A DNA stretch of 64,000 nt from Paenibacillus bovis (GCF_001421015.2 NZ_CP013023.1:5115001-5179000); one strand, 5' to 3'; counted from the first letter of the stretch, positions 19,818 to 34,600 are shown. Notes: generated by a model from the letters alone, not told the origin. Numbers and translations are program-made.

Positions 19818-20648
19818 TTACTTCGTGCGGCGGCGAATGATGTATTGATCGGAAGCTTTACCTTTTTTACGAGTTTTGTAACCCAGAGTTGGTTTACCCC
19901 AAGGTGACATTGGAGATTTACGACCGATAGGAGCTTTACCTTCACCACCACCGTGTGGGTGATCGTTAGGGTTCATAACTACGCCTCGAACTTGTGGACG
20001 TTTGCCCAACCAGCGGTTACGACCAGCTTTACCGATTTTGATCAATTCGTGATCTTCGTTACCTACAGAACCGATTGTAGCGCGGCATACTTTAAGTACG
20101 CGACGTACTTCACCGGAAGACAGGCGGATAGATACGTATTTTTCTTCTTTACCAAGCAATTGGGCTTCCGTACCAGCTGCGCGAACGAGCTGACCACCTT
20201 TACCTGGTTTCAATTCGATATTGTGGATAACTGTACCTACAGGAATGTTTTCCAATGGCAGGGAGTTACCGATTTTGATATCGGATTCCGGACCGGAGAA
20301 TACTTGATCTCCAACTTTCAGTCCTTTTGGAGCGATGATGTAACGTTTTTCGCCATCAGCGTAATGCAGCAGCGCGATGTTGGAAGTACGGTTTGGATCG
20401 TACTCGATTGTAGCAACGCGACCTGGTATTCCATCTTTGTTACGCTTGAAGTCGATGATACGGTATTTACGTTTGTGTCCGCCGCCGTGGTGACGAACAG
20501 TAATTTTACCTTGGTTGTTACGGCCTGCTTTTTTGAAAAGCGGAGCCAGCAACGTTTTCTCCGGTTGATTCGTTGTAATCTCTTCGAATGTCGAAACACT
20601 CATATTACGACGAGCCGGGGATGTCGGTTTGTACTTTTTAATAGGCAC
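19818..20648 (-). CDS. rplB: 50S ribosomal protein L2
   Basis: A 276-aa protein at the peptidyl-transferase region and the main intersubunit bridge. It has [20 protein letters not shown], the RNA-binding fold in the centre, and the C-terminal [20 protein letters not shown] with the conserved His of the PTC-proximal loop. Start is GTG at 20646-20648 behind GGAGG. Confidence 0.98.
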   Translation of the reverse strand: MPIKKYKPTSPARRNMSVSTFEEITTNQPEKTLLAPLFKKAGRNNQGKITVRHHGGGHKRKYRIIDFKRNKDGIPGRVATIEYDPNRTSNIALLHYADGEKRYIIAPKGLKVGDQVFSGPESDIKIGNSLPLENIPVGTVIHNIELKPGKGGQLVRAAGTEAQLLGKEEKYVSIRLSSGEVRRVLKVCRATIGSVGNEDHELIKIGKAGRNRWLGKRPQVRGVVMNPNDHPHGGGEGKAPIGRKSPMSPWGKPTLGYKTRKKGKASDQYIIRRRTK

Positions 20649-20660
20649 GGGTTGTCCTCC

Positions 20661-20954
20661 TTACTCTACAGATTCAAAAAACTCAAGCGGCTTGCTTTCT
20701 GGAGCCAATGTTACGATTGCTTTCTTCCATTCGGAAGTATAACCACTGTAACGGCCATAACGTTTTGGTTTAGCTGGCATGCGAAGAGTGTTAACTTTGG
20801 ACACTTTCACTTTGAAGATTTCTTCAATTGCCTTTTTGATTTCCGTTTTATTCGAACGAATGTCAACTTCGAAAGCATATTTCAGTTCGCTCATGTAGTC
20901 AGCAGTACGCTCAGTAATTACCGGACGCTTGATTATATCGCGTGGATCCTTCAT
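20661..20954 (-). CDS. rplW: 50S ribosomal protein L23
   Basis: A 97-aa protein at the tunnel exit, the docking site for trigger factor. [20 protein letters not shown] and [20 protein letters not shown] are diagnostic. Its start touches the rplD stop with a one-base overlap, suggesting translational coupling. Confidence 0.98.
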   Translation of the reverse strand: MKDPRDIIKRPVITERTADYMSELKYAFEVDIRSNKTEIKKAIEEIFKVKVSKVNTLRMPAKPKRYGRYSGYTSEWKKAIVTLAPESKPLEFFESVE

Positions 20955-21577
20955 TACGCGAACACCTCCTCTACCTTCTGAACTGCTTCCTTCGTCAGAA
21001 TCAGTTTATCGTGCACAAGCACGTCTAGAACATTCACACCGTCAGCTGCAACGAATTTAACACCTGGGATGTTACGAGCAGAAAGAGCTACGTTATTGTC
21101 GTACTCGGAAGCTACGATCAATGCTTTACGGTCTACTTTCAGGTTGTTCAGGATTGCTGCAAACTCTTTAGTTTTTGGACTGTTCAGAGTCAGTGTATCC
21201 AGAACGATAATTTCATTAGCTACTACTTTGGAAGACAAAGCAGATTTGATCGCCAGACGACGAACTTTTTTAGGCAGTTTGAAAGCATAGCTACGTGGAG
21301 TTGGTCCAAATACTACGCCGCCGCCTTTCCATTGTGGAGAACGGATAGAACCTTGACGAGCACGTCCAGTTCCTTTCTGTTTCCATGGTTTGCGTCCACC
21401 ACCGCGAACTTCAGAGCGTCCTTTTACTTTGTGAGTACCTTGACGAAGAGAAGCGCGTTGCATAACAACTGCATCGTGGAGCACGCTAGTATTAGGTTCG
21501 ATACCGAATACGGAATCGCTCAATTCGATTTCGCCAACCTGGCTGCCATCGATACTATAAAGTGCTACTTTGGGCAT
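20954..21577 (-). CDS. rplD: 50S ribosomal protein L4
   Basis: A 207-aa protein with a tunnel-reaching loop ([20 protein letters not shown]). In E. coli it represses the S10 operon. The loop is intact with no macrolide-type mutation evident. Order rplC-rplD-rplW is canonical. Confidence 0.98.
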   Translation of the reverse strand: MPKVALYSIDGSQVGEIELSDSVFGIEPNTSVLHDAVVMQRASLRQGTHKVKGRSEVRGGGRKPWKQKGTGRARQGSIRSPQWKGGGVVFGPTPRSYAFKLPKKVRRLAIKSALSSKVVANEIIVLDTLTLNSPKTKEFAAILNNLKVDRKALIVASEYDNNVALSARNIPGVKFVAADGVNVLDVLVHDKLILTKEAVQKVEEVFA

Positions 21578-21602
21578 TTCATGTTCCTCCTTTCTTTTTT
21601 AA

Positions 21603-22226
21603 TTATTTTTTCACCGTTTCTTTAACTTTAACGAAGCTATTTTTAGGGCCTGGGATAGAGCCTTTAACGAGAATTACGTTACGCTCAGCATCCACGCGGA
21701 TAACTTCGAGGTGTTGGATCGTTACTGTATCATGACCCATGTGACCTGGCAGACGTTTACCTTTCGGTACACGGTTCGCTTGGATAGAACCCATCGAACC
21801 TGGTCTGCGATGATAACGGGAACCGTGAGACATTGGTCCGCGGCTTTGTCCCCAACGTTTGATAACGCCGGCAAAACCTTTACCTTTGGAAATACCCGTT
21901 ACGTCAACGAACTCACCTTCAGCAAACAAATCTGCTTTGAGTTCCTGGCCAACCTCGACATTTGCGAGGTCAACACCGCGAATTTCGCGAACGTAGCGCT
22001 TAGGCACAGTGTTTGCTTTAGTAGCATGTCCTGCTTCCGGTTTGTTGGATCTGCTTGCTTTTTTATCAGCAAAACCGATTTGTACCGCTTCGTATCCGTC
22101 ATTTTCCAGGTCTTTCTTCTGCAGAACCACACATGGTCCAGCTTCGATTACCGTTACGGGAATAACGTTACCTTCCGCGGTAAAGACTTGAGTCATACCA
22201 AGTTTTCTTCCTAAGATACCTTTCAT
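21603..22226 (-). CDS. rplC: 50S ribosomal protein L3
   Basis: A 207-aa early assembly protein reaching the peptidyl-transferase centre. [20 protein letters not shown] and the loop [20 protein letters not shown] identify it. The loop looks wild type at positions associated with pleuromutilin/linezolid resistance in other bacteria. Confidence 0.98.
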   Translation of the reverse strand: MKGILGRKLGMTQVFTAEGNVIPVTVIEAGPCVVLQKKDLENDGYEAVQIGFADKKASRSNKPEAGHATKANTVPKRYVREIRGVDLANVEVGQELKADLFAEGEFVDVTGISKGKGFAGVIKRWGQSRGPMSHGSRYHRRPGSMGSIQANRVPKGKRLPGHMGHDTVTIQHLEVIRVDAERNVILVKGSIPGPKNSFVKVKETVKK

Positions 22227-22271
22227 GTTGACACCTCTTTTCGCTTTTGCGTATTACCACATCTATGTGGA

Positions 22272-22682
<411 letters not shown>

Positions 22683-22717
22683 TCACATCATCGCAACGTC
22701 TCAGCACAACATTAGTT

Positions 22718-22747
22718 ATTATATATGATAAGCTGGTTGATGCGCAA
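22718..22747 (-). promoter_or_regulatory. Promoter of the S10-spc-alpha cluster, with leader
   Basis: TTGCGC (22742-22747), an 18-bp spacer and a perfect TATAAT (22718-22723) on the minus strand. The roughly 130-nt leader to rpsJ includes a possible hairpin (CCGGCTC...GAGCGG around 22650-22672). Together with the tuf terminator this accounts for the 328-bp gap between tuf and rpsJ; no gene is visible in it. Confidence 0.65.
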
Positions 22748-22770
22748 GTCTTTTTTAAAACTTTTCCATA

Positions 22771-22814
22771 ATAAAATAAGACCTGCACCTTTTTGCAAAG
22801 GAAGCAGGCCTTAT
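22771..22814 (-). terminator. Terminator of the str operon (after tuf)
   Basis: On the minus strand ATAAGGCCTGC (22804-22814) pairs with GCAGGTCTTAT (22776-22786) with one G-T pair, then TTTATTATGG follows. It separates the str operon from the S10 promoter. Confidence 0.8.
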
Positions 22815-22908
22815 CATAACTTTCGATTAGGATACAATGTTGCTTCGTTACAATACATTGTTGCTTATTTAAATCTTCCAGATCCTGAAGATCACGTGGA
22901 AAGATTAA

Positions 22909-24099
<1,191 letters not shown>

Positions 24100-24155
24100 T
24101 TTAAACAGTTCCTCCTTGAAGGTAGTGTTGTTTATTTTTGGTATGGGGTATGGAT

Positions 24156-24180
24156 CAGAAAGCGGTTAGACCGCTTTCTG
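24156..24180 (-). repeat. Perfect hairpin between fusA and tuf
   Basis: An 11-bp perfect inverted repeat (CAGAAAGCGGT / ACCGCTTTCTG) with a 3-nt loop lies 31 bp after fusA and 56 bp before tuf. No T-run follows in either direction. It is likely a processing or stability element that sets tuf mRNA apart from fusA. Confidence 0.75.
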
Positions 24181-24211
24181 CCTACTCCATAGGTGAAAAC
24201 AGAGTTTAGAC

Positions 24212-26284
24212 TTAGCCGTTAGCTTTTGCACTAACTGCTTCAGCAATGCTCTTAGGTACTTCTTCATAATGAGAAAGTTCCATGGAGAACACGCCGCGTC
24301 CTTGTGTACCGGAACGAAGTGTTGTGGAATATCCAAACATTTCGGACAGAGGTACTTTTGCACGGATAATTTGAGTACCGCTGCGGGAATCCATACCTTC
24401 GATACGGCCGCGACGGGAGTTCAGCATACCCATTACGTCACCCATGTACTCTTCTGGTACTGTAACTTCAACTTTCATGATAGGCTCCAGCAGGACAGGT
24501 TTACACTTGTCTTTTGCGGATTTCAATGCCATCGAACCGGCAATTTTAAATGCCATCTCGTTGGAATCGACATCATGATAAGATCCGTCTACAACTGTAG
24601 CTTTTACGTCTACAACCGGGAAGCCTGCAAGAACACCGTTCTTCATTTGCTCCTCGATACCTTGAAGTGCAGGACCAACGTATTCTCTTGGTACGGAACC
24701 ACCGACGATTTTGCTTTCGAATTGGTTACCAGTACCTGCTTCGAGAGGTTCGAATTCAACCCATACGTGACCGTATTGACCACGACCACCGGATTGACGT
24801 ACGAATTTACCTTCGACGCGAGCTGGTTGACGGAATGTTTCACGATAAGCAACCTGTGGTTGACCTACGTTAGTTTCAACCTTAAATTCACGACGCATAC
24901 GGTCGATAATGATATCAAGGTGAAGCTCACCCATACCTGCCAGGATCGTTTGACCTGTTTCTTCGTTAGTAGAAGCGCGCAGAGTAGGATCTTCTTCCGT
25001 CAATTTACCCAGAGCAGTTGCCATTTTATCTTGGTCTGCTTTGGTTTTTGGCTCAACTGCGATCTCGATAACCGGATCAGGGAAGTTCATGGACTCCAGG
25101 ATAACCGGATTCTTCTCATCACACAGTGTATCACCAGTTCCTGTATCTTTCAAACCAACAGCTGCAGCGATGTCACCAGCGTATACTACGCTGATTTCTT
25201 CACGGCTGTTAGCGTGCATCTGCAGGATACGACCGATACGTTCGCGTTTGCCTTTAGTGGCATTCAGAACGTAAGAACCGGATTGCAGTACACCAGAGTA
25301 TACACGGAAGAATGTCAGTTTACCAACATAAGGGTCAGTCATGATTTTGAATGCCAGTGCAGAGAATGGTTCTTCATCCGAAGAATGACGAATTTCTTCT
25401 GTACCGTCTTCGAGTTGACCGTTGATCGCCGGTACATCCAGTGGCGATGGCAGGTAATCGATAACTGCATCCAACATCGGCTGAACACCTTTGTTGCGGT
25501 AAGAGGAACCACAGATTACAGGGAAGATCTTAACATCACAAACACCTTTACGCAGAGCAGCTTTGATTTCATCAACCGTCAGCTCTTCTCCTTCGAGGTA
25601 TTTCATCATCAGATCTTCGTCCAGTTCTGATACTTTCTCTACCAGTTCCATACGAAGCTCATCAACAGTATCTTTCAGATCGGCTGGGATCTCGATATCT
25701 ACCGGATCTTTACCCAGATCATCTTTGTACTGGATAGCTTTCATTTCAATAATATCGATGATACCTACGAAGTCATTTTCTGCACCGATCGGCAATTGAA
25801 TCGCTACTGCGTTCGCTTGCAGACGATCGCGCATATCTTTAACTACGTTCAGGTAATCAGCACCGATAATATCCATTTTATTGACATAAGCGATACGAGG
25901 TACACCATAACGGTCTGCTTGTCTCCAAACAGTCTCGGATTGTGGCTCAACGCCCTCTTTCGCACTAAATACGCCTACGGCCCCGTCCAATACACGCAGG
26001 GAACGTTCAACTTCAACAGTGAAGTCAACGTGACCTGGAGTATCAATGATATTAACGCGGTGGCCCTTCCACTGAGCAGTCGTAGCCGCGGATGTAATCG
26101 TAATACCGCGCTCTTGTTCTTGCTCCATCCAGTCCATTGTCGCAGCGCCTTCGTGAACTTCACCGATTTTGTGCGTACGTCCTGTGTAGAACAAGATACG
26201 TTCTGTAGTGGTTGTTTTACCGGCATCAATGTGTGCCATGATACCAATATTACGTGTATTTTTCAAGGAGAACTCTCTTGCCAT
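24212..26284 (-). CDS. fusA: Elongation factor G
   Basis: A 690-aa translocase GTPase. The P-loop AHIDAGKTT lies near residues 17-25, with [20 protein letters not shown] and [10 protein letters not shown]; domains II-V follow, with the domain-IV tip [18 protein letters not shown]. It is full length with no sign of fusidic-acid resistance changes that I can judge by eye. Preceded by rpsG in the standard str operon order. Confidence 0.99.
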   Translation of the reverse strand: MAREFSLKNTRNIGIMAHIDAGKTTTTERILFYTGRTHKIGEVHEGAATMDWMEQEQERGITITSAATTAQWKGHRVNIIDTPGHVDFTVEVERSLRVLDGAVGVFSAKEGVEPQSETVWRQADRYGVPRIAYVNKMDIIGADYLNVVKDMRDRLQANAVAIQLPIGAENDFVGIIDIIEMKAIQYKDDLGKDPVDIEIPADLKDTVDELRMELVEKVSELDEDLMMKYLEGEELTVDEIKAALRKGVCDVKIFPVICGSSYRNKGVQPMLDAVIDYLPSPLDVPAINGQLEDGTEEIRHSSDEEPFSALAFKIMTDPYVGKLTFFRVYSGVLQSGSYVLNATKGKRERIGRILQMHANSREEISVVYAGDIAAAVGLKDTGTGDTLCDEKNPVILESMNFPDPVIEIAVEPKTKADQDKMATALGKLTEEDPTLRASTNEETGQTILAGMGELHLDIIIDRMRREFKVETNVGQPQVAYRETFRQPARVEGKFVRQSGGRGQYGHVWVEFEPLEAGTGNQFESKIVGGSVPREYVGPALQGIEEQMKNGVLAGFPVVDVKATVVDGSYHDVDSNEMAFKIAGSMALKSAKDKCKPVLLEPIMKVEVTVPEEYMGDVMGMLNSRRGRIEGMDSRSGTQIIRAKVPLSEMFGYSTTLRSGTQGRGVFSMELSHYEEVPKSIAEAVSAKANG

Positions 26285-26334
26285 GAATAGGTGCTCCCTT
26301 CAAAAATAGGAATTTTTGAAAATTGGCTTGAATC

Positions 26335-26805
26335 CTACCAGCGGTAGTGAGCAAACGCTTTGTTCGCTTCAGCCATTTTGTGTGTATCTTCACGTTTTTT
26401 CACGGATGCGCCAGTGTTATTGGATGCATCGATGATTTCTGCTGCTAAACGCTCTTCCATAGTCTTCTCGCCGCGGTTGCGGGAGTAGTTTACGAGCCAA
26501 CGCAGACCAAGGGAAGTACGTCTCTCCGGCTTAACTTCGATAGGTACTTGATAGTTAGCACCACCGACACGGCGAGCTTTAACTTCGAGAACCGGCATAA
26601 TGTTTTTGATTGCCGCCTCGAATACTTCCATAGGATCATTTCCTGTACGTTCTTGGATCAGGTTGAACGCGTTATAAAGAATGCTTTGAGCAACTCCACG
26701 TTTTCCGTCGATCATGATGCGGTTGATCAGGCGAGTAACAAGCTTGCTGTTATAAACCGGATCTGGCAACACGTCTCTTTTGGTAACTGGACCTTTTCTT
26801 GGCAT
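26335..26805 (-). CDS. rpsG: 30S ribosomal protein S7
   Basis: A 156-aa head nucleator and (in E. coli) str-operon repressor. [20 protein letters not shown] and [19 protein letters not shown] are diagnostic. The C-terminal end [14 protein letters not shown] is intact. Confidence 0.98.
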   Translation of the reverse strand: MPRKGPVTKRDVLPDPVYNSKLVTRLINRIMIDGKRGVAQSILYNAFNLIQERTGNDPMEVFEAAIKNIMPVLEVKARRVGGANYQVPIEVKPERRTSLGLRWLVNYSRNRGEKTMEERLAAEIIDASNNTGASVKKREDTHKMAEANKAFAHYRW

Positions 26806-26854
26806 GTTTATCCCCCTTTCTTAAATGTGCAGTGCAGATTTCTGCACTATCGAA

Positions 26855-27274
26855 TTACTTTTTCTCTTTAGGACGTTTTGTACCATATTTGGAACGACCT
26901 TGCATACGGTTGTTAACGCCTGCTGTATCCAGCGCGCCACGAACGATATGATAACGAACCCCTGGTAAGTCTTTAACCCGGCCACCGCGTACGAGTACTA
27001 CGCTGTGCTCTTGAAGGTTATGACCGATACCTGGAATGTAAGCAGTAACCTCGATACGGTTAGTTAAACGTACACGAGCATACTTACGAAGCGCGGAGTT
27101 CGGTTTTTTCGGAGTCATCGTACCTACACGAGTACATACACCACGTTTTTGTGGAGCACTCAGGTTTGTCTCTTGACGTTTCAGAGCGTTAAACCCTTTT
27201 TGCAGTGCAGGAGATTTCGATTTCTCGATTTTCGCTTGACGTCCTTTACGGACCAATTGATTGATAGTTGGCAT
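26855..27274 (-). CDS. rpsL: 30S ribosomal protein S12
   Basis: A 139-aa decoding-centre protein. The loops [11 protein letters not shown] (Lys56) and [13 protein letters not shown] (Lys101) carry the wild-type residues whose substitution gives streptomycin resistance, so this allele predicts sensitivity at S12. Typical Firmicutes length. Confidence 0.98.
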   Translation of the reverse strand: MPTINQLVRKGRQAKIEKSKSPALQKGFNALKRQETNLSAPQKRGVCTRVGTMTPKKPNSALRKYARVRLTNRIEVTAYIPGIGHNLQEHSVVLVRGGRVKDLPGVRYHIVRGALDTAGVNNRMQGRSKYGTKRPKEKK

Positions 27275-27411
27275 TGTATTGCCACCCCCTTCCCATATTT
27301 TCAGTTCTTTTGTAAACCGTTTGTTAAGCCCACAGACCCAGGCGGTTCATAAAAGAACAAATGAAAAGTTTTTGCCTGCCGTTCTGACTAGCAAAAACGT
27401 TCCTTATTGCA

Positions 27412-27660
27412 TTATTTAAGGACAACAGCCATCGCACTTCCCACTTCGATTCCACATGCTTTGCCCAGTTCCTTCATCGTATCTACATAAGTGATTCTGA
27501 CAGAGTGCTTGGAACACAATTGCACGATCTTTGAAATGAGATGCTGCTCTGCATCCTGCGCAACATAGACTTCATCAGCTTGCCCCGTTTCGACCATTCG
27601 CATTGTCTGCTTGGTGCCGATCTTGATACGGGCATCCTGTAATCCTTTATCATTAGTCAT
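27412..27660 (-). CDS. rplGB: L7Ae-family K-turn RNA-binding protein
   Basis: An 82-aa protein (YbxF in B. subtilis) with the L7Ae/L30e fold: KIGTKQTMRMVETGQADEVY, then VAQDAEQHL and the end KACGIEVGSAMAVVLK. Homologues bind kink-turn RNA and associate with the ribosome. The ATG at 27660 is preceded by GGAGGGAATCGTTAAG and gives the known family length; the open frame extends 15 codons further. First gene of the str operon. Confidence 0.93.
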   Translation of the reverse strand: MTNDKGLQDARIKIGTKQTMRMVETGQADEVYVAQDAEQHLISKIVQLCSKHSVRITYVDTMKELGKACGIEVGSAMAVVLK

Positions 27661-27716
27661 CTTAACGATTCCCTCCAAAAGATCAGGGATCAGCGCTCTA
27701 TTCACGCACCTTTGCT

Positions 27717-27746
27717 ATATTAGCATTATCATACGGTTAGTGTCAA
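27717..27746 (-). promoter_or_regulatory. Promoter of the str operon
   Basis: A perfect TTGACA (27741-27746), an 18-bp spacer and TAATAT (27717-27722) on the minus strand lie 57 bp upstream of rplGB. The gap to rpoC (239 bp) also holds the hairpin at 27811-27832. Confidence 0.7.
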
Positions 27747-27810
27747 TAGATAAGTTGAATGTTCTATAAAGAATTATGTGGACAATTATATGGATAAAGC
27801 AGTGGTTGCA

Positions 27811-27832
27811 CCGGGAAAGAAAACTCTCCCGG
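27811..27832 (-). repeat. Hairpin after rpoC
   Basis: CCGGGA (27811-27816) and TCCCGG (27827-27832) form a GC-rich stem with further A-T pairs inside. It lies about 70 bp beyond the rpoC stop and before the str promoter. No T-run follows, so it is a possible but unproven terminator of rpoBC. Confidence 0.45.
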
Positions 27833-27899
27833 CGTTAACCCTACTGTGTATCATATCAATTCACTGCTATCGCAGTCAATCGTTTACTGACATTTACAA

Positions 27900-30800
27900 C
27901 TATTCTACAGTTACAGTTTCCAGATTCTCTTCGTTTCCTTCTACTGCTTCCGGTTCTTCGAACTGAACACTGCGGTAACGGTTCATACCCGTACCTGCAG
28001 GGATCAGCTTACCGATAATAACGTTCTCTTTCAGACCCAGCAATTTGTCGACTTTACCTTTGATTGCAGCATCGGTCAGGACACGAGTGGTCTCTTGGAA
28101 AGATGCAGCAGACAGGAAGGAATCAGTTTCCAGGGATGCTTTGGTAATACCGAGCAATACCGGTTTGGCAACAGCTGGTTCACGGTCTCCCATAATGGCC
28201 ACTTTGTTGGCATCTTCATATTCGTAGATATCCACAAATGAGCCTGGCAGCAGCGTAGTTTCGCCGTTATCCACAATACGGATTTTGCGCAGCATCTGTC
28301 TGATCATAACTTCAACGTGCTTATCGTTAATTTCTACACCCTGGTTACGGTATACGCGTTGTACTTCCTGCAGGATGTAGTTCTGAACGCCGCGGATACC
28401 TTTGATACGCAGCATTTCTTTTGGATCGATGGAACCGTCTGTCAGCTCGTCCCCTGCTTCGATCTCCATGCCTTCTCTTACACGCAGGCGGGAACCGTAG
28501 GTAACGGAGTAGACTTTAGTTTCTGCTTCACCTTCGACTTCGATTTCGCGACGGTCTTTGGCTTCACGGATTTCTTTGACTACGCCATCGATTTCACTGA
28601 TTGTCGCCTGACCTTTAGGGTTACGGGCTTCAAACAGCTCCTGGATACGCGGCAAACCTTGAGTGATATCATCTCCGGCTACACCACCGGTATGGAACGT
28701 ACGCATTGTCAACTGGGTTCCTGGCTCACCGATGGACTGGGCAGCGATAATACCAACCGCTTCACCGATCTCAACGTGTTTACCAGTCGCCAGGTTACGA
28801 CCGTAACATTTCTTACATACCCCGTGTCTTGTACGGCAGCTCAGTACGGAACGAATCTGTACTTTGTTGACGCCAGCAGCCACGATAGCTTCAGCCTTGT
28901 CAGAATCAATCAGTTCATTGCGGCTAGCGAGGATCTCGCCAGTCTCCGGATGACGAACAGTCTCGAAGCAGTAGCGTCCTTCCAGACGATCGTACAGGTC
29001 TTCGATAACTTCTTTACCATCCTGGATACGGCTAACGATAAATCCTTTGTCTGTTCCGCAATCATCTTCACGTACGATTACGTCCTGGGCTACGTCAACG
29101 AGACGACGAGTCAGATAACCGGAGTCAGCGGTACGAAGTGCTGTATCCGCCAGACCTTTACGCGCTCCGTGAGTAGACAGGAAGTACTCAAGGACTGTCA
29201 GACCTTCACGGAAGTTCGATTTGATTGGGAGCTCGATGATACGACCGGATGGGTTGGCCATCAGACCACGCATACCGCCCAGCTGAGTAATCTGGGATTT
29301 GTTACCCCGCGCCTTGGAATCAACCATCAGCATGATGGAGTTGTAACGATCCATCGATTTCATCAGGATGTCGGTCAGCTCGTCCTTCGTACGGGACCAG
29401 ATCTCGATAACACGGTCATAACGCTCTTCGTTTGTGATCAGACCACGACGGTACTGATTCGTGATAACGGCAACTTTTTTATCGGATTCAGCCAGCAGTG
29501 CTGTTTTCTCCGGTGGAACCACAACGTCTGCCACACCAACGGTAATACCCGCACGAGTGGAATACGTGAAGCCCAGTTGCTTGATTTTATCCAGAATTAC
29601 GGAAGTCAGTGTTGTATGGTAGACTTCGAAACAACGTGCAATGATAGTACCAAGATATTCTTTACCGATCGCACCGGTTTGCGGAACGGCCTTCATGAAT
29701 TCGAGTACGTTTGTACCTTTTTCATAGATAAAGTAGTGATCCGGGATACCCTGATACAGGTTGGCACGAGTCGGTTCATTGATATAAGGGAAAGACTCAG
29801 GGAAAATCTCGTTAAAGATAATCCGTCCGACAGTTGTGATCAACATACCGGATTGTTGTTTTTCCGTAAAGCTGGTTTTACCCAGTGCTTTGGCAGGAAT
29901 CGCTACACGTGCATGCAGGGAAGCTGTGCCACGCTGATAAGCGGATACGGCTTCATTGACTGTACGCAGGATCATGCCGGAACCTTTGGCTTCCATATTA
30001 TCCATGGTGAGATAGTAGGAGCCGAGGACCATATCCTGGGAAGGTGTAACAACCGGCTTGCCGTCTTTAGGGTTCAAGATGTTACCGGATGCCAGCATCA
30101 GCAAGCGTGCTTCCGCTTGTGCTTCTGCAGACAACGGTACGTGAACCGCCATTTGGTCACCGTCAAAGTCAGCGTTATATGCTGTACATACGAGCGGATG
30201 CAGACGGATTGCGCGGCCTTCAACCAGAATCGGTTCAAATGCCTGGATACCGAGTCTGTGCAGCGTTGGTGCACGGTTCAGAAGAACCGGGTGTTCTTTG
30301 ATTACTTCTTCCAGTACATCCCATACTTCCGGACTTACACGTTCAACTTTGCGTTTTGCACTCTTAATGTTATGAGCCAGGCCTTTGTTAACCAGCTCTT
30401 TCATTACGAATGGCTTGAACAGTTCCAGCGCCATTTCTTTTGGAAGACCGCACTGGTACATTTTCAGGTAAGGACCTACGACGATAACGGAACGACCAGA
30501 GTAATCGACACGTTTACCGAGCAAGTTCTGACGGAAACGACCTTGTTTACCTTTCAGCATATGGCTGAGGGATTTCAGAGGACGGTTACCAGGACCGGTT
30601 ACCGGACGTCCGCGACGGCCGTTATCGATCAAGGCATCTACAGCTTCCTGCAGCATACGTTTCTCGTTCTGTACGATAATATCAGGAGCACCCAGATCCA
30701 GCAGGCGCTTCAGACGGTTATTCCGGTTGATTACACGACGGTACAGGTCATTCAGGTCGGATGTTGCAAAACGTCCACCATCCAGCTGAACCATCGGACG

Positions 30801-31514
30801 AATTTCTGGCGGAATTACCGGCAGAACATCCATGATCATCCAATCCGGAGAGTTGCCGGAATTGCGGAATGCTTCGATAACTTCAAGACGTTTGATCGCA
30901 CGGTTACGACGTTGGCCTTGAGCGGTACGCAGCTCTTCACGCAGGAATTCCAGTTCTTTGTCCAGATCCAGGTCTTGAAGCAGTCGCTTGATCGCTTCTG
31001 CACCCATACCTGCATGGAATCCGTAGCCATACTTTTCACGGTAGCTGCGGTATTCTTTTTCAGAGAGAAGTTGTTTCTTCTCCAATGGTGTCTCGCCTGG
31101 ATCGGTAACAACATAAGATGCGAAGTAGATAACTTCTTCCAGGGATCGTGGAGACATATCGAGTGCAAGACCCATACGGCTCGGGATACCTTTGAAATAC
31201 CAAATGTGGGATACAGGAGCTGCCAGCTCAATATGTCCCATACGTTCACGACGTACTTTGGCACGTGTTACTTCAACGCCACAACGGTCACAGACTACAC
31301 CTTTGTAACGTACGCGCTTATATTTACCGCAATGACATTCCCAGTCTTTGGTTGGTCCGAAAATGCGTTCACAGAACAGACCGTCTTTCTCTGGTTTAAG
31401 CGTACGGTAGTTGATTGTCTCCGGTTTTTTAACTTCTCCGCGGGACCAAGAACGAATTTTGTCTGGGGAAGCAAGCCCAATTTTCATAAATTCGAAATTG
31501 TTAACGTCTATCAA
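27900..31514 (-). CDS. rpoC: RNA polymerase beta' subunit
   Basis: The 1204-aa catalytic subunit. The zinc site is C60, C62, C75 and C78; the active-site NADFDGDQM is at residues 447-455 and coordinates the catalytic magnesium. The trigger-loop and bridge-helix region ([25 protein letters not shown]) and the second zinc site ([14 protein letters not shown]) are present. The start is TTG behind AGGAGGGG. The gene uses almost no TTA, CTA or TCA codons, which leaves a 1111-codon open frame on the opposite strand. Confidence 0.99.
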   Translation of the reverse strand: MIDVNNFEFMKIGLASPDKIRSWSRGEVKKPETINYRTLKPEKDGLFCERIFGPTKDWECHCGKYKRVRYKGVVCDRCGVEVTRAKVRRERMGHIELAAPVSHIWYFKGIPSRMGLALDMSPRSLEEVIYFASYVVTDPGETPLEKKQLLSEKEYRSYREKYGYGFHAGMGAEAIKRLLQDLDLDKELEFLREELRTAQGQRRNRAIKRLEVIEAFRNSGNSPDWMIMDVLPVIPPEIRPMVQLDGGRFATSDLNDLYRRVINRNNRLKRLLDLGAPDIIVQNEKRMLQEAVDALIDNGRRGRPVTGPGNRPLKSLSHMLKGKQGRFRQNLLGKRVDYSGRSVIVVGPYLKMYQCGLPKEMALELFKPFVMKELVNKGLAHNIKSAKRKVERVSPEVWDVLEEVIKEHPVLLNRAPTLHRLGIQAFEPILVEGRAIRLHPLVCTAYNADFDGDQMAVHVPLSAEAQAEARLLMLASGNILNPKDGKPVVTPSQDMVLGSYYLTMDNMEAKGSGMILRTVNEAVSAYQRGTASLHARVAIPAKALGKTSFTEKQQSGMLITTVGRIIFNEIFPESFPYINEPTRANLYQGIPDHYFIYEKGTNVLEFMKAVPQTGAIGKEYLGTIIARCFEVYHTTLTSVILDKIKQLGFTYSTRAGITVGVADVVVPPEKTALLAESDKKVAVITNQYRRGLITNEERYDRVIEIWSRTKDELTDILMKSMDRYNSIMLMVDSKARGNKSQITQLGGMRGLMANPSGRIIELPIKSNFREGLTVLEYFLSTHGARKGLADTALRTADSGYLTRRLVDVAQDVIVREDDCGTDKGFIVSRIQDGKEVIEDLYDRLEGRYCFETVRHPETGEILASRNELIDSDKAEAIVAAGVNKVQIRSVLSCRTRHGVCKKCYGRNLATGKHVEIGEAVGIIAAQSIGEPGTQLTMRTFHTGGVAGDDITQGLPRIQELFEARNPKGQATISEIDGVVKEIREAKDRREIEVEGEAETKVYSVTYGSRLRVREGMEIEAGDELTDGSIDPKEMLRIKGIRGVQNYILQEVQRVYRNQGVEINDKHVEVMIRQMLRKIRIVDNGETTLLPGSFVDIYEYEDANKVAIMGDREPAVAKPVLLGITKASLETDSFLSAASFQETTRVLTDAAIKGKVDKLLGLKENVIIGKLIPAGTGMNRYRSVQFEEPEAVEGNEENLETVTVE

Positions 31515-31662
31515 GAGACACCCCTCCTAAGGCCAAATCCTATTTATTGTAAAGCTCTGTATTCCGCACAAATCCCAACGCACCGTCTGATGAATGAGGA
31601 TAGACCGGAAACACTCCGGTCTACCTTCATCAGACAATGTTGGGAATCATGAATAAGTGATA

Positions 31663-34600
31663 TTAATCTACGCCGACTTCTGAACCTTCAAGGTTGAGGC
31701 TCAGTTTATCATTGGTGTTCTCTTCCTCGTCATCCAGCTCTCTCATCTCAATTTCATTTTCATCTTCATTGAGAATCTTAACGTCCATACCCAAGCTTTG
31801 CAGCTCCTTGATCAATACTTTGAAAGATTCAGGAACGCCCGGTTCAGGAACGTTTTCGCCTTTCACGATGGATTCGTACGTTTTCACACGACCAACGACA
31901 TCATCGGATTTGACAGTAAGGATCTCTTGCAGGGTATACGCGGCGCCATAAGCTTCAAGCGCCCATACTTCCATCTCCCCGAAACGCTGACCACCGAACT
32001 GAGCTTTACCACCCAGCGGCTGTTGTGTAACGAGAGAGTAAGGACCTGTGGAACGAGCATGGATTTTATCATCGACCATGTGCGCCAGTTTGATCATGTG
32101 CATAACGCCGACTGTAACTTCACGCTCGAACTCGTCACCGGTTCTTCCATCGTAAAGGATTGTCTTACCGTTACGTTGCATGCCAGCTTCTTCCATTGTA
32201 TCGAATACATCGTACTCGTTCGCTCCGTCAAAGACCGGTGTAGCGACGTGAATACCAAGCTTCATCGCTGCCATACCGATATGGACTTCAAGAATCTGAC
32301 CGATGTTCATACGGGAAGGTACGCCCAGTGGATTCAGTACTACCTGTACCGGTGTACCATCTGGCATAAACGGCATATCTTCTTCCGGCAGAATACGTGC
32401 AACGACACCTTTGTTACCGTGACGTCCCGCCATTTTATCGCCTTCGGAGATTTTACGTTTTTGCGCGATGTATACACGTACCAGATGATTTACACCCGGT
32501 GGCAACTCGTCGCCGTTTTCTCTGGTGAACACTTTAACGTCTACGACAATACCATCTGTACCGTGTGGTACACGAAGGCTGGTGTCGCGAACTTCACGTG
32601 CTTTTTCACCAAAGATCGCGTGCAACAGGCGCTCTTCCGCTGTCAGTTCGGTTACACCTTTAGGTGTTACTTTACCAACAAGAATATCGCCAGCAGCAAT
32701 CTCGGCACCGATGCGGATAATACCACGCTCGTCGAGATTTTTCAGTGCATCTTCACCCACGTTAGGAATATCGCGTGTGATTTCTTCCGGACCGAGCTTC
32801 GTATCACGAGCTTCGGATTCATATTCTTCAATATGAATAGAAGTGTACACATCTTCTTTTACGAGTTTCTCGCTCAGCAGGATCGCATCCTCGTAGTTAT
32901 AACCTTCCCAGGTCATAAATGCTACGACTACGTTACGTCCCAGAGCGATCTCGCCCATCTCTGTGGATGGACCATCTGCCAGGATATCGCCTTTTTTCAC
33001 AACGTCGCCTGTTTTGACAATTGGACGCTGGTTGATGGCAGTACCTTGGTTAGATCTCATAAATTTGTGTAATTTATACTTAACGAGATCACCTTTAACT
33101 TCTTTGCCGTCTACGTTTTCGATACGGCGCAGTGTAATCTCGCTCGCTGTAGAGCGTTCGATGATACCGTCGTATTTGGTTACAATACATACGCCGGAAT
33201 CCTTGGCTGCTTTGTGTTCCATACCTGTACCGACCAGTGGTGCCTTCGGAATAAGCAAAGGTACCGCCTGACGCTGCATGTTGGAACCCATCAGAGCACG
33301 GTTGGAGTCATCGTTTTCCAGGAACGGAATCAATGCCGTCGCAACAGATACAACCTGTTTTGGAGATACGTCCATATAGTCAACGCGTTCTCTCGGCATA
33401 GGAAGGATATTGTCAGCCTGTTTGTTGTAACGGCTGATTACCATTTCCTCTGCAAAAGTACCGTCTTCGTTCAGGACCGCATTCGCCTGTGCGACTACAT
33501 AGTTATCTTCTTCATCCGCTGTCAGGTAATCAATCTGATCGGTTACCCGATTAGCGTTAGGATCTACACGACGGTATGGTGCTTCGATGAAGCCATACTC
33601 ATTGATACGTGCGAACGTGGACAGGGAGTTGATCAAACCGATGTTTGGTCCCTCTGGAGTCTCGATAGGACACATACGGCCATAGTGACTCGGATGTACG
33701 TCACGGACTTCAAAGCCTGCGCGCTCACGTGTCAGACCGCCGGGTCCGAGGGCAGACAGACGACGTTTGTGCGTCAGTTCGCCAAGCGGGTTAGTCTGAT
33801 CCATAAACTGGGACAGCTGGGAGCTACCAAAGAACTCCTTGATGGATGCAATCACAGGACGTATGTTAATAAGTGCCTGTGGAGTAATCACGTTAGCATC
33901 CTGAATGGACATTCTCTCGCGTACTACACGTTCCATACGGGACAGACCAATACGGAACTGATTTTGCAGCAGCTCGCCTACGGAACGCAGACGACGGTTA
34001 CCCAGATGGTCAATATCATCCGTATCGCCAATACCCTGAAGCAGGTTCAGGAAGTAACTGATCGATGCGATAATATCAGCCGGTGTAATGTTCTTAACGG
34101 ATTTATCGATTGTGCCGTTGGCAATTACCGATACTACTTTGCCATCTTCCAGTGGAGAGAAGACGTTGATTGTCTGCATCGGAATATCATTGGCATCGAG
34201 TACGCCGCCAGCTACATGGTAAGTTTTGAAGTTCAAGTCACCTTCAAGGTAAGGCATGATCTCATCAAGGAGACGACGATCTACTACCTGTCCGGCTTCT
34301 GCTACAATCTCACCTGTATTGGTATCAATCAGCGTCTCAGCGAGGCGCTGGTTAAAGAGACGATTTTTGATATGAAGCTTTTTGTTGATTTTGTAACGAC
34401 CTACATTTGCAAGATCATAGCGTTTTGGATCGAAGAAACGCGCTACGAGCAAGCTTTTGGCGTTATCAAGTGTTGGTGGCTCGCCCGGACGAAGACGCTC
34501 GTAGATCTCGATCAGCGCTTTCTCGGTAGAGTCGGTGTTATCTTTATCTAATGTATTACGGATATATTCGTCATTGCCAAGCAGGTCCAGAATTTCAGCG

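Noticed and set aside
24269..25630. A 453-codon plus-strand frame opposite fusA (also similar frames opposite tuf, rpoB, rplB, cysS and clpC)
   Set aside because: Same artefact as opposite rpoC: no plausible ribosome-binding site, no domain, and a strong real gene on the other strand.
28317..31652. A 1111-codon open frame on the plus strand opposite rpoC
   Set aside because: It is in exact codon register with rpoC. It stays open because highly expressed rpoC avoids TTA, CTA and TCA, whose reverse complements are stops. The translation is Cys/Phe/Thr-rich, without a recognisable domain, so it is a codon-bias artefact.
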